Source: Turritopsis dohrnii
Lineage: Eukaryota; Cnidaria; Hydrozoa; Anthoathecata; Oceaniidae
Direction: 5' to 3'
Assembly (NCBI GenBank): GCA_027922465.2
Contig: BQMF02000167.1
Location: forward strand, 186,001-250,000
Length of the DNA stretch: 64,000 nucleotides
Below the pieces are notes generated by a model that was not told the origin of the DNA, ran no database searches, and was given only the letters and a program-made list of their open reading frames with translations. Position 1 is the stretch's first letter; each line of letters starts with the position of its first letter. Below, piece after piece: positions 30,755 through 43,913 of the stretch. The position numbers and the translations under genes are program-made.

Positions 30755-31295
30755 CAGTGAAATGGAAGTGTAATTAGGATTTCTACAAAGAGAAACTTCG
30801 TATAAGTTGAAAAAACAGTTTTGTCAGACAGAAGATTAAAGCAATTTTTTTCTGATCACCACAATTGTGTTTCAGAGGTAAAGTTACTATAAACAATAAA
30901 ATGAAGATGTAACTATAAACTCTGAACAGTTAACATTCAATTCCAAATGAAACAACCATCTTACGACAGCATACTGCCATGCATCTCACATGTGATCCCT
31001 TTATGACATTAACCTAAACAGGGGAGGCGATAGCGAACAATTTTTACTCTTGATTTATTTTTATGAACCAAGATCTATTTCCTAATTCGAACCCTGGCCT
31101 CTTCCATGTAGCATGTTTGTGCCCAGTCTGCATGTGTTAGAGTTTCTTTCAGAATAAGATTTAAAGGTATTGTTTGATAATACCTAGAAAGGCGGTGAAG
31201 AGTAAGAACTTAAGTATAACAAATAAATGCCTTTGACTATGTCTGTCTGAAATGATGTTGGAGTAAAAAAGGTGCAGTGTTTGGAGCATTTGAAA

Positions 31296-32436
31296 CAGGG
31301 CTCCCACTCGGCATAAAATCATAAAATTTCATAAAAAATGGAATAAATTATCTGTTGTCATAAAAAAAGCATAAAATTGGCCTGAAAGCATAAAAAATCA
31401 TAAAAAAGCCATGTGACACCTCTCAGTAATTTTTCGCTGCTATGAATAAATAACATGTCTGTGAATAGGAGATACCTTTCAGGAAGCAGATGCTTTTGTC
31501 ATTATGTGCAGATGTATATACTATATTTGCAGTATAAGTGTGCTATGCTTCTACTAGACTATGAAATGATGTTTTACTTTGATTTAGTGTAGTATACCTT
31601 AGGTTGACTTTTTTTGCGTCGCCTTTTTTTTGTGTCAGTAAGATTTTGCGAAAATAGATGGACATGGATTTAACACAATCGAATTTTAATGAATGACCGT
31701 TTAATTGCTTCATAGATGTCGAGTGATTGCTTCATTGTTTGTTCTATTTTTTTCTTGGCAAAGCTTGCAAAACCTTTCAAATGATTTTTGGTCCTTCAGT
31801 TTAATGTTTAGTTGACCATATTACCGAGCGAGCCACATATAAAGTTTGCAATGTTTAAACGTATAGTGTTAGTTATTTTTACTGAAGGAAGCAAAGCAAT
31901 GTTTTCACAAATCGCCTTATTTTAGTTTTGTGGGTTATTCTAAATGAAGGAGTTTCTTCTGAAAACCTGTTCCTTTATTCATTTTAAATAAGAATTATGT
32001 AGTGCAATAGTCTTATTTATATGTCACCTTTTTTTCATCTTATCACTGAATTGGAGTGTGATATAGTGTAACTTTTGTCCATTATTCAAGCAATGCAAGT
32101 ATAGAGTACTAAGCTGATAAAATGATAGGCCGCTCTAAAGTGATTGCCCAATCAATAAAAAAAGGCAGTGTAGTATAGTACACATATACTACATATTTCC
32201 ATTGTTTTGACAGTGAACAAAAGTTGCCTTTCATAATAGCTTATTTCCTGTCCTCCATATTTGCTATAAACACTAAAAATGCCTCAGTAAAGAAAACATA
32301 ACTTTTTCTCTGGCCTCCAAAAGTGGCATAAAAAGGGCATAAAATCTTGTCCTTCAGCATAAAAAAAGCATAACATATTGCATTTTTTGGCATAAAATCA
32401 TAAAAAAAAGTTTGTAGCTTATGAGTGGGAGCCCTG
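31296..32436. mobile_element. 1141-bp non-autonomous DNA transposon, 14-bp terminal repeats
   Basis: CAGGGCTCCCACTC at 31296-31309 is a perfect inverted match to GAGTGGGAGCCCTG at 32423-32436. TTGAAA flanks it directly on both sides (31290-31295, 32437-32442). CAGGG-type ends resemble hAT elements, but the flanking repeat is 6 bp, not the usual 8. Just inside both ends lie GGCATAAAATCATAAAA words, in the same orientation at both ends. There is no transposase. Confidence 0.75.
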
Positions 32437-32671
32437 TTGAAAGCAAAGTATTGGTTATGATAGTCTTGAAAGATATGCATTTCTTATGGAAATGGAAATG
32501 TTTTTGTTTAAACAACTTCATTTGAATTATTTATTTAAAGATTTTTGGACATCGTTGTGTTATTAATAATGGTTTTAATATTTGTAGAGTCAATACGCTA
32601 CACAATAGCGTAATGTGCGTGTCACTGTTATTGATACTGTATAGCTAAAAATTCTCATGTTTTATATGCAG

Positions 32672-35600
32672 CAGTTAAGCCAGCACCTGTTCTTGGAGAA
32701 GTTTTCGTATGCCAAAAAAGAAATGAAAGCACTTTAGAACATTACAAAAAGTATGGTGAAGGTGGTAGGAATTCTTTCAATGGTGTCGTGGCAACGGTGT
32801 TTGGAGCATCTGGATTCCTTGGAAGATATGTTGTCAACAGATTAGGTAAAGTTGTTTTTCCTTTCAAATTGCAAATAGTTCATTTTCCAAGGTTTGATTT
32901 TCATGTTTCATTTCCAGCTCGATCTGGAACACAAATCATTATACCTTATCGTGGTGTTGAAGATGATGTAAAACATTTGCGTTTGATGGGTGATCTAGGA
33001 CAAATCATTTTCTTAGTGAGTATAGCAAAGCGAAAATAAGTGAAAGCTGTCAATGTTGGATTTTTATGTTGCTTTCATGTTTTAGGAATACGATTTACGA
33101 AATTATGATTCACTCTTAAAAACTATGACGCACTCCAATACTGTTATTAATATGATTGGTAGAAATTACCCAACAAGGTTTGTTTACTATAAACTGCATT
33201 CATATTCAATGGGAAGTTTGTTTTTATGTTAGATAGGTTAAACACAATTTATTGAACTTATTGTCATAATGCGTTTAAACTACATTGTTATTTTTTTGGA
33301 TAAAGATTTGTTTTAGAATTAAAATTGAAATATTGTAAGACTAAAAACTGTCCAATAAAAAATCAAAGGTTTTCGAAACTTCTCCGACTTCATAAAAATT
33401 TGCACAAAGCACAATTGGAAGATGCTGATTTTGAATTTGGCAGTCATTTTGTTAAATTTGACCAAAATTTGGCAATTTGGCAATGTTGTATTTTTTAGAC
33501 TAGGTATGTATCGTTGTGTTATATCCTGAAGTCTTCAAGCCAAACAGCTTCTTGTTTTTCTATAAGTACCTGATTATCTTAAAAGTAAGGAAATGAAGTT
33601 AGAGAAAAATCACATCAGTTAGGCCATGGAAAAATTATAAAGTTAAATTATCTGAAAGTTGCCATCAAATCAGTTAATAGTAGTTATCGCATAATCATAT
33701 CTTCTGTCATATTGATGACGTTTAAGCTTAGTCCTCACCAGGCGCTAAGAATTAGCGCCAAATCCTTAGCGCGCGATAAAATAAAGCGATAATTTGGTGA
33801 GGATGGATTTCGCGCCGCTAAATACTTGTTACTTTTGATTACTTTTAATGGACAGTAAAAAAATATAAAAGTTATTAAAATCCAATAATGACTTTTAGTG
33901 AGTTCGAACCCAGAACCACTAGAAGAGTGTTGTGACCCACTCATAGTTTCATGTACACAGCCACTCATAGTTTCATGTACACAGCCACTCATAGTTTCAT
34001 GTACACAGCTGAAATTTTTGATAGATTTTTAAAAGATTGCCGAGCTACAGTGATTTTAACATTGCTGGTAAAAGCTTTAGTTGAAATTTTTGATAACGTT
34101 ATGACAAATCTGCCATTTTCTTTCACAACATGCTAAGTGGACATTTTCAGTAAGCAGTAAGGAAAAAAAAATTAAAAAGTTGCAAACATTTTAACTTTAT
34201 TTTTATTTTTTTCAGAAATTTTTCATTGGAGGAATGCTTGGTGACTGGTGCTCAGTCCATCGCAAAAGCTGCTAAAGAAAGCGGAGTGAAAAATCTTATT
34301 CACACGTCGGCATTAAATGCTAAAGGGAATTCTCCTTCAATATTTCTGCAAGCCAAGGTACAAGACATTTTAATGATGTTCTCGCAGTGACAAGGCAGAT
34401 TTGAATTTGTTTGCATCCGGCATATTAAAAGATGCTTGAAGACCTTTGTACATCTATGTGCAATTATGTGATAATGTTGATAGATTTTACGGACTTTCCA
34501 TCATTCTTTTAAAGGCAAGGAGTGAAAGAGCTGTTCTGGACCACTTTCCATCTGCAACCATTATGAGACCTGCCCAAATGTACGGTCACGAAGATCGGTA
34601 TTTCAACAAATACGCTTGTAGGTGTTACTAGTTTTACAAAACATTCTTTATTTTGTGGATAAAACGATTTAAGGATACGAAGTATTTATGACGAACTTAA
34701 ACACATTATCTTAGATCTGCGAAAACTTCCCTTTGGTGTTCCATTAGTTAATGGGGGCTGGGAAACAACGAAAAGACCTGTCTTAGTAAGCATATGTTTT
34801 CGGACTACAAAGCGAGTCTCTGTAATTTTATTCAAATTCTGAACAAACACATTCAAAGATATCAAGCTTAAAAGAGGTGTACAAGAATAAGTCCTGAATC
34901 TCGCGTGATTTTCATTTTATGAAATTGATTACAACACTCTGGCCAATGTTAAATTCACACTATTCCTTATGAAATGCAACTTTCTTTTTTTTCTTTTTTT
35001 TCTTTGTAAGTCATGCAAATTGAATGCCATCAAAAATTATGCTGCGATTCAGAGTGCGTCGTCAGAGATTCTAGACTTCCTGGAGACTTCTAGTTATTGT
35101 TTACTTAATTATCAATTGACGTTGAATAAAACTCTATTATTCTTATGGCGCGAAATTCTTTTATCTGTAGGTGGCGGATGTTGCAACCGCCATTGCTGTT
35201 GCTTCAAAAGACTTCTCAACTGCAGGAAAAACATATGAACTCTATGGGTACTCCCATTTATATTTCGCCTATGTATTAAATGTTAAGTTTGTTTACCAAC
35301 ATGTATGACCGACCTTTGTTTTTCAGGCCGGAAGAGTATTATTTACATGACCTTGTGGAATTCATCTTCAGAATGATCCGAAAACCGTTTCGGCCAATTA
35401 ATACACCGATGGCTTTGCACAAGTAAGTTGTTTGAGCAAAACCATTCCTGCATAGAATCATTGACTATTTGTCTTGATCAATACAATAACGATCGTGCAT
35501 TTTGTTTTAATTTTCGTAGACTTGCTGGTTGGGCCGCCGAGCAAAGCATCTTCAGTCCTAAAATAACACGTGACTTAATTGTCCGGGTAAATATTTTCGT

Positions 35601-36044
35601 CTGACAAGACAACACTAATGATTTAGCGTTCAAATAGTTTTGCGGAACATATTCCTCTTTTCTAATTCAAATCGATACTGGATGCCTCTAAGAAAGTGTG
35701 ATTAACGTGTGATAGGTCTATCGAAATAATTTAGACGACACAACAGTTTGCGACATGATATCTTGTGCGTTTCATCATTTATCAGTTTGTGATCTGATCA
35801 CGAAGTTAACTTGGAGTTTTGAAATCCTGTTTATCCTCATAGTTGAAATCACAAGTTTTTCTTGTAGGAATACATGAGTGACGATTTAAGCGAAGTGGCT
35901 TTTACGTTCCACGATTTGGGTTTGACACCAACTCACGTGAACGATGCTGCTTTCACCATTCTACGACGACATCGAGATTACTATCACCATAATCAGAACA
36001 TCGACGAATCGGAGTTCATAAAACCAATCACGGCGTACCAATAA
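32672..36044 (+). CDS. NDUFA9: NADH dehydrogenase (ubiquinone) 1 alpha subcomplex subunit 9, lacking exon 1
   Basis: Ten exons are supported with matching phases: 32672-32845 (acceptor could be 32675), 32918-33015, 33086-33177, 34216-34357, 34515-34617, 34715-34785, 35171-35247, 35327-35422, 35520-35586 and 35868-36044 (stop TAA). The protein is an atypical short-chain dehydrogenase. The nucleotide-binding glycine motif is [13 protein letters not shown], followed by [38 protein letters not shown] and GWETTKRPV, in the order expected for this accessory subunit of mitochondrial complex I. Residues after NADPH binding support assembly of the matrix/peripheral arm. The mitochondrial presequence must be on an upstream exon that I could not find in 29.9-32.6 kb. 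Introns are 70-1040 bp, one holding the 33400-33570 repeat. Confidence 0.92.
33400..33570 (-). repeat. Solo copy of the dispersed repeat found at 13205
   Basis: The inverted sequence shares GGCTTGAAGACTTCAGGA, CATAACACAACGATACAT-like and CCAAATTTTGGTCAAATTT words, in order, with 13205-13380. It stops after one satellite-type unit. It is located in an NDUFA9 intron. Confidence 0.75.
33732..33803. repeat. 72-bp palindromic element
   Basis: TCCTCACCA at the left and TGGTGAGGA at the right enclose GCGCTAA/TTAGCGC inverted words. It is probably a miniature transposon or a strong hairpin, within an NDUFA9 intron. Confidence 0.55.
33937..34008. repeat. 24-bp perfect tandem triplication
   Basis: The unit begins CCACTCATAGTTTCATGTAC. 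Three identical copies start at 33937, 33961 and 33985, in an NDUFA9 intron. Confidence 0.95.
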
Positions 36045-36986
36045 TCGAAATATTTTCGGTTGGATGAATTTTCAAGACATGTATATAATGCGATTGTAGA
36101 AAACAATTTATTACCAAAACGAACTTCTTTTTTTCAACTTCCTCTCTGTATTCGTGACGTGTTCCTTGAAATTTCACTTAACCGATTTCTTTTGTTCTAT
36201 CATTAAGGAGTAAATGAAAGATGGACCCCTAGTAAATAGTTGTTTGTTGACATATATACGTTCTTTTAAAAACCAGATCTTTGTCCTCCGCCATGCATAA
36301 TGAAAGGACTTGCCTTTTCAATGAAGATTTTCAATGAAGGGCTTTCTTCGTGTACAGGAGTTTTGATATGAGAGTTCGAGTGGGATTTGAGTTTTGGTAT
36401 GAGAGTTTGAGTGGGATTTGAGTTTTGGTATGAGAGTTTGAGTGGGATTTCTGACAGTAAAATTTTAGCTGATCAAGTAATGAAATAGGAAGTAAAAAAG
36501 ATTACATAATTATGCCATAATAATCAACAACGAAGTTCTTTTGGTGCATTAATTGCTAATGACCTTCAAACAACGCACTCGTGTCGCTGTGTTTGCTTTA
36601 CAAGCAATTGTTCTCTAATTCGAACACCCACCAGATCGAAAAAATCGTTCGATTTGTGGAAAGTCCGAATTACAGTCGTTTATTCACATAGAAATAAAAG
36701 TGAAATTCGTTCGAATTATAGAGGTTCGACTGTATAGAACGGAAGATAAATTCGATACTAGGTGCCATTTCTCTGATGGTTTCTGTGTGTTTTATTTCTA
36801 ACACACTCTGTTTTTTCTACAGACTGGTTTCAATAAATAAAAGCGAGGTCAGTCTTGCTGTAACGCGATCTCTTTAACTGTAGATCATTGTGTTTACATT
36901 TTAATGTTGTTTTGTTTACATATAGCGAAACATGTTTAATACGAAGCAAGTATGGATGTATTTTGAAAGAAAAATGATGAATTGTT
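36045..36986. other. Intergenic region between NDUFA9 and the beta-helix receptor-like gene
   Basis: It holds a 31-bp repeat (about 2.8 copies, 36365-36451, containing TATGAGAGTTTGAGTGGGAT). A transposon-end-like stretch at about 36600-36736 has GTTCGAATTATAGAGGTTCG near its right edge, resembling pogo/Tigger-type ends. No other gene was seen. Confidence 0.55.
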
Positions 36987-39900
36987 ATGGAGAAAATGTT
37001 GCGTGCATTTTTAATACTGTTTCTATTCTGCCGACAGATCGGTAAGACCGGTTTAAGTTCTCTCAACCTTATTCTACACCAGGTTACCAATTGAACTGTC
37101 TACACCAGGTTACCAATTGAACTGTTACTCTACCAGTTAAATTTTATTATTCCAGATAAATCGTTTGGGGGCATAATTCATGTATCCTCCAATTCTGGTC
37201 AAGATGACGTAAATTGTGGGACCAAAACCACGATGTGTCGAACAATTTCTTATGCGATCGATGAGGCCGCACAAAATGATGACGTCATTTTTGTTTACGA
37301 TGGAACTTATCAGTTTAACGAGCCAGCCCGTTTGAGATTCAATTTATCAATCGTTGGCGTGATGCAACACAAGTCATCTTCTGTCATTATCCGCGGACCA
37401 AATCGAATTAGTTACGGAAAAAATCGTGTTGCTTTTATCAACACCCAATCTGCTTCATTCCTGCAGTTGCAAATCTCAAATCTCAACTTCGAGAATATCA
37501 ATCTTTTCGAACAAACAAACAACCTGAATACATTAAACATATTCGTGAAAGACTCTCGTTATCTGATTTCCTATCAAGACATCCGAAACCCGTTTATTAC
37601 TTTGAAGAAAGACATTCAACTGACGAATCTGTTGATAACCGATAGTAGTATTTCTCACGGCAGAAATGGAAAAGCATTGGAAATCACCACAAATGGAGAC
37701 GTGAACTTCTATTTGGTGAATGTAACTTTAGATTCCGACAACATGAACATCACGTACACTGGCAGTGATGAAGCTTGCAAAGGAACCGTCGTTTTTAACA
37801 ATCTTCTTTTCACGGATAAACAACAAGGCAACGTCCAAAACTCCTTGGAAATTAACAATATTTGCAACGTCAGCATAAGTAATTACGTTTATGAATCATG
37901 GCAACCGTTTCAGTTGGAGATCAGAAACGTCGATACCTTCCTATTGAAAAGCGTCAGATTTCTGAAACGATATTCTCCGATCGTGCTGTCGTATGTGCAA
38001 AATGCCGTCATCAGCGACGTCACGATTACCGACGTGTCCATCAACAACCTTGGCCCGATAGGCTATGCTTACATATTTTATTTGATACAGACGAAAGTTA
38101 AGTTCAACAATCTGCTCGTCATGAATAACACGAATGTGCCGTCCATTATAACGTCACAAGGAGGCGACAGTGACACGACTGTTGACGACGTCATAATATT
38201 TGAAAACAAGTTTATCAAAAATGTTCCCGTCTTATTTATACAATATGGCAATGCCCAGTTTCAATCGATTCAAATTTATGGGAACGAACTATCTGGAAGT
38301 TTCATTTCCATCGAAGATTGTTCCGCCATTATTGCAAACGTAACGGTACAAGACAATGTTTGCAATTCCGTAGTCAAGGTAACAGCACAGACATGCAAAA
38401 CAGAGAAACCTGAAGTAACTATGGAATCTCTGCATATACGTCGAAATAATTGCTCTGAGAATATTTTCAACTGTGTTTCGTCTACTGTACAATTGGTCAA
38501 TACAACTATTGAAAGCAATAAACAGTCAGGATTTGTTCTTTCATTCTTGGATTGCGACGTGAATTTTACTTCGACAACTATTCAAGGGTTAGGACAGATT
38601 ATTCAGATGAACGACTTCAAGGAGAACAGCGATTCAGCTATTTCATTGCAAAATACAACCGCTATTTTATACCCTGATCAAAGGAACATCATAGCATTCA
38701 AGTATGTGATGAATATTAAAAAGGTTATTGTGAGTTTGTCACCAGAAACTCCAAATATCCCTGTTATCTCGATACAGCTACAATGGCACGATGAATATGT
38801 TATAAGTAGCGATTTAACGAATATGTTGTCTCTGCACATTGCATGTCCATTGAACTTTCGAATCAACTCAATATTGCACAGAAGTAATGAAACAAATCAA
38901 TTGACCGTACAATACTTCTGTAAACAGTGCGATAGGGGACTTTATTCACTAGACGGAGAATCTGAAAACGCCTCAATCCGTATGAAAATGAAGGAAGTGC
39001 ATGGAAAAATACACTATGAAGGCTTGACAGAGAGAGTTGTTAAAAATTTAACATGTAATGTATGTCCACCTGGCGGTAATTGCAATGCCAAAAACATTCA
39101 AAGTAGTGATCACTTTTGGGGTTATAAAGATGATGCAGGTCGGGTGCAATTCATAAACTGTCCAAATGAATACTGTTGTTCCAGCTCTACAAATCCGTGC
39201 AAGACTTACACAACGTGTAATCAACATAGAGATGGATTACTTTGCGGAGAATGTTCAAGCGGTCACCAACTGTTGCTGTTCTCTGATCAATGTGTCGATA
39301 AAGACGAATGTAAGAGCATTTCAAAGTTCTGGATTGCATTCACTTTGCTTGCAATTTCCTATGTGTTGGTAATAGGGTCACTAGATTACATTGTAACAGG
39401 TTTGAAGTATGTATGGTCATTATTGAAACGAAGTTGCAAGGCAAAAAAATGCTCAGAACGCGAGGAAAACATAACAGGTACTATATTTGATGATCAAGCG
39501 CGTAAAAATGACTCACCTGATGAATTTTCAACCGACTACGTCCAGATTCTTGATATGAACGAGCCAGATAAAGACAATAGTTCAAGCAAATTGTCTGGCA
39601 TCTTTAACGTGTTAGTATCGTTTTATCAGATTAAATCGATGATTAGTATAACTCTAAACAGTGAATATCAGGAAAGAAACATTCTTAATGATTATATGAC
39701 GGGCATATTCAATCAAGACCTGCTCAAATTTCACTCCTTTATGTGTCCTTTTCAAGACTTGAACGCTGTCACGAAGCTCCTTATCAAAGACCTATTCATC
39801 CTGGTCATGTTCACCATTGTGACACTCTCGTTTGTGTTAACAAAGATTTTCACAAAACTTGGAATTTGGAAAACTTCCAGACTGGTTAGCCTGCAAACCA

Positions 39901-40682
39901 TTCTTAAAATTTGTTTTTTGCGCCTGTTGCTGTTAAACTACAAGAAACTCGCTGTGACGTCAATGACACTAATAAATTGCGTTCATATTCTCGATCGAAC
40001 CGTTCTCTATATCAACGGAGAAATAGACTGCTTTACATGGTGGCAATATATAGCGATTACCTACGCAGTGTTATGGGTGTTTCCCTTCTGCCCTGCTCTT
40101 TATCTCTCGCTCAAATTATTGAAGGACGACAAAATATCGACTGCAGAATTTTTTTTCTGCTTGATTTGTCCTTTTGTGACAGTTATGTACATGTTGAAAA
40201 GGCGTGGTGAGTATTTTCACTCTCTCCATCTCAAAGAATACACGGAGAAGAAAGTCATTTTAAAGGTTTTTGAAGATCCATTTCGAGCTGCTGATGATAA
40301 TAAAGGACACTACATCTTTTACGATTGCTGGAAGTTATTCTCCCGTTTGACCATCGTGTTATTTTTGGTATTTGTGGTGGACCCACTTGAACGTTCATGT
40401 TGGATCATACCAGTAATTCTCCTTTTTCTTGTTGTTCACATCCACACGAGACCCTACAAAGACAACTTCGTCAATTGGTTTGAAACATACTCGCTGATTT
40501 GTCTTTCAATATTAGCATCCATCAATCTTTTCCGTTCCTTTTTGTATGTTTATCAATTGCCTAACCAACAGCCAATCGTATTTTTATTAAAACTTTTTTC
40601 GCTGTTTGAAATGATAGGTTCTCCACTATCGTTTTTGCTTTTGTACATTATTTATGCTTTGTTATGCAGAAGTTGTTTTTAG
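36987..40682 (+). CDS. Large membrane protein: signal peptide, beta-helix ectodomain, Cys-rich modules, multi-pass C-terminus
   Basis: Two exons: 36987-37041 (MEKMLRAFLILFLFCRQI, a signal peptide) and 37156-40682, joined at a GTAAGA/CCAG intron in phase, for 1193 residues. The ectodomain begins with a CGTKTTMCRTISYAI-type module, typical of pectin-lyase-like beta-helix proteins. It continues as about 450 residues of irregular strands with many N-glycosylation sequons. A Cys-rich stretch follows (CKQCDRGLYS, CNVCPPGGNC, CGECSSGHQLLLF). From about residue 720 there are roughly eight or nine hydrophobic helices, with a conserved-looking block WKLFSRLTIVLFLV and HTRPYKDNFVNWFE. The layout resembles families I recall as expanded in sponges, placozoans and tunicates, with TRP-like or receptor-like membrane domains. 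The function is unknown and the ligand cannot be inferred. The near absence of introns is unusual here. Confidence 0.8.
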
Positions 40683-43048
40683 TTTCACCACGTTTCATCG
40701 ATGAATTTCCTTTACTTCTCCTTGAACAGTTTCTAATAAGCATCAACAAATTTAGGTGATGTTCTGCGTGAAGTAAAATGATGCCTTTACCCCAACATTC
40801 ACAACACGAGAACTTTGGTCATAAGCTTACGTGTCTTTGAAATCATGTTTAAAGAAACAAAATGTATTGTTTTATATTGTCCTCCTGAAATGCATGCTTG
40901 AATTTTAATGGTGTTTGGAGTTCAACCTGAACTTTCTTCTGATGTCTGCAATATTTTTGAAATTTACCAATTATGATGCTTGTAAAAGTGATTTTTATAT
41001 TTATATAAATTATAGCGATGATAAAAAGTAATTGCAAAAAATGAAGGATGGTTAATCTTCTTTGATACCTTCCATTTTGTAATAAAAATAAAACTTAAAC
41101 CAATTCATTGTGAATCCAAGCTATAAAACACCGAAAACACATTTCTCCTAAAGAGATTAGAATTTTCAAAATCTAATCAGAAATTTATGATTGCATCAAA
41201 GCCATTCTGAACTTGGTGAAGAATTTTTGGTCTCATCTAGAACCGCTCAGATTCTGATGAAAGTTGACACAATGACGCATCAAAGGAGTGGAGGACAATC
41301 ATGATAGCAAAACGTCGAACATTTGATATGATCATCTTTTTATTTGATACTCTGGTCACCTTTTTTTACTCGGTTTGAATTAAGTTGACATGCAGTGATT
41401 ATTTTCGCATTTTTGCAAACACAAGAAATGTAAATATTTAGCTAAGAAACACAAATTGCGATCAAAAAAATATAAATGATATATATAGTGAAATTCTTTG
41501 CCTTACTGGAACCCTTGAAAAGGTCCGTAAAAAGATTTGATGCGCACTCTCTAGTGGGAAAACCGCCTTTTTAACCCGAAGAGACGAAGCATTTGTTTTG
41601 AAAGTTGCCGGGACTTTCCAACATGGCACCGTAAAGAGCGAGAAGTCGCGATTTGTTTGTTTTGTGTGATAGGAAAAATAATCAGGTGACCTAAATAATG
41701 TCGAATAGAAGATTTTTTGCTTTTCAACTATTCCATTTAGTTATTCGATGATGTTTAGAAGTTAATTGACCTCAAAATTGGGACTTATCTTTTCTTTTTT
41801 TTTCTTTCCCCAAGCAGTCAGTGACTGAAAATTCCTTTTCGATCAAACTCTTCAGTAACTGGTAGCTAAAAGTAAATATGGTAATGCATGACATTTCAAT
41901 GCTGTCACAGCCACGTAACTTCTAGAGCGCTTCTTGGTTCACTATTGTATATAATATAATTATATATGTTTTCACAGCTATATTTTCAAGATTTTGAAAG
42001 AAACTAATAAATACTCATTTTAAAAGACCTAATAGCTTATATATAGCTAGATTGCTGTTTTCAGCAGCCTAACCTGGCAAACTACACGTTTAGCTTCATA
42101 TAACTTAATTCTAAAAGAAAGTGGTAATATATACTGTTGACAGTAACATTGATTTATTCACACACCTGATCCCACTCCCACACTGCCCTTAGTGGAAATA
42201 ATAGAATCATGGGCGTTCTTTTACTGGATACAAAACAAAGTAAAAAAGTTACTTTTACATTTTTGCTGAATAGGAGAATAGTTTCTTATGATAAAAATGC
42301 CTTGTTTAGAATATCTAAAATTTGTTTTATCAATCCTAATTAATGCTCTATGTACGTAATTATATACTTAAAAAAAATACAAAAAAATATAACAATATAA
42401 AAGACAAGCTGGTTAAACAAATCCATATACAGTAGTTATCTATTCAATTATCCGACCCATCGTTTATCCAGACTTCAATTATATATCCAGCCTCTGAATT
42501 ATAAATAAATAAAAGTTATATATTGCATTTCACCATCGCAAAATGCATACCCTTCGACACCACAACAAAATTTATCATTTCAACAGGCAGCAAACAACAA
42601 CCAAAAATAAACAATGCAAACCGCACAATCAAAAATCAATCTAAACGTGGCAAATGTTGATGAATCATAAGAGAACTGTCCTTTTCTGTCATATATATTT
42701 GTGATATTTTTTGTGTTATCGATTATCCCAAATTTTTTATTATCAGAACCATTTTCAAATTTCCCTGCACCACACCAACTTGATAATTGAATAACTACAG
42801 TATATATTTCATTACCATAAGCATTTTGGAGGCATATTATATGATCACGTGTGCAATTGGAAACAAAATTTGACAGACACTTCATATTAACTTGAATTGA
42901 ATTGAAAATATAATTACTGCCAAAAAGACGGATGGGACACCCAAATAGTTAAAAAACTAAAATACAAGGTGCAACCATAATAAAAAAGGAAAGAAATATA
43001 ACAAAAAAAGAAAAGGAAAAAAATATAATATACATATCAAAATAAATA
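40683..43048. other. Intergenic, AT-rich, transposon remnants
   Basis: No supported gene. A sequence beginning about 42430 (CAGTAGTTATCTATTCAATT then ATCCGACCC) resembles Tigger-type transposon ends. A 101-codon minus-strand frame (42885-42580) with a hydrophobic C-terminus lacks any recognised domain. Confidence 0.4.
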
Positions 43049-43913
43049 CCTTATAACACGAAATTAACGCTGTGCAGTAATTAACACAATTAGCTTTCAA
43101 CCGCGTTAATAAAACCACCGTTAATTTGTGTGCCGCTTTAATTTACCCACCTGTACTGTATTACCTTTCTGCGAAATTGAAGAACCGTTGATATGCGAAA
43201 ATTTATTGCTCAAAATGGACTTTTTTAGCCTATAAAAGTCTAATCTTAAGGTAAGGTACAACTAAACGTGCCGCAAAAATGGAAATAAAGATAAGTAAAA
43301 CATTCATTCCTTTTATAAAATATTATTTAGCAAAAACTAATTGACCATGACAACTTCCTCATCATCATAAGAATTTTTTTCTTGCTCTTTATCACTATCA
43401 ATTTCCAGTTCTTCTTCTTCTTCATCATCATCATCGTCGTCGCTATTTTCTTGACCAACCAGCTCTTCTTAAATAGCTTTTGAGTCATCAGCATACTCCC
43501 CAGTCATTGGATAGTGCATTCTCTTCAACCCTAGATTTGTAAATTGTAGCTTTCCCACTTCAGGCCAAATAACTTTAACTTTAACTGCGTTTATCCACTA
43601 TAACTGTACCCTTTTGAAAAAGTACCAGTCAGACTCCATTCTGTTGGTTTTGTATAATTTATGCAAGAATCTAAAGCGAATTTGATAGGCACATTTATAC
43701 TTACTGTACCTTCTGATCTCACCTTTAGACACTCCGTATATGTATAATTTTGCGGATTCACATCACAAAAAATTTTTGAGAATGTACAATCTTGACCAAC
43801 CGCGTTAATCTCCACACACTTAAAAAGTCTTCTTGAGCAATCGCGTTAATTAATGTCCGCGTTAATTACCACCGTCAAAATAAGTTGATTCGTTAATTTT
43901 GTGTAATAAGGTA
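43049..43913. mobile_element. 865-bp DNA transposon with CCTTATAACACGAAATTAAC ends
   Basis: The left end TACCTTATAACACGAAATTA and the inverted right end TACCTTATTACACAAAATTA match at 18 of 20 positions and include TA at the edges. Inside, a minus-strand frame at 43345-43470 encodes an acidic tail (SDDDDDDEEEEELEID) preceded in frame by a stop. Another frame (43815-43591, 74 codons) contains several cysteines. TTAACGCGG-type words recur inside. Coding remnants are broken and the superfamily is unresolved. Confidence 0.6.

Noticed and set aside
42580..42885. Minus-strand 101-codon frame with a hydrophobic C-terminus
   Set aside because: Possibly a small membrane protein or a TE relic, but it lacks family resemblance, a convincing promoter or splice partners.
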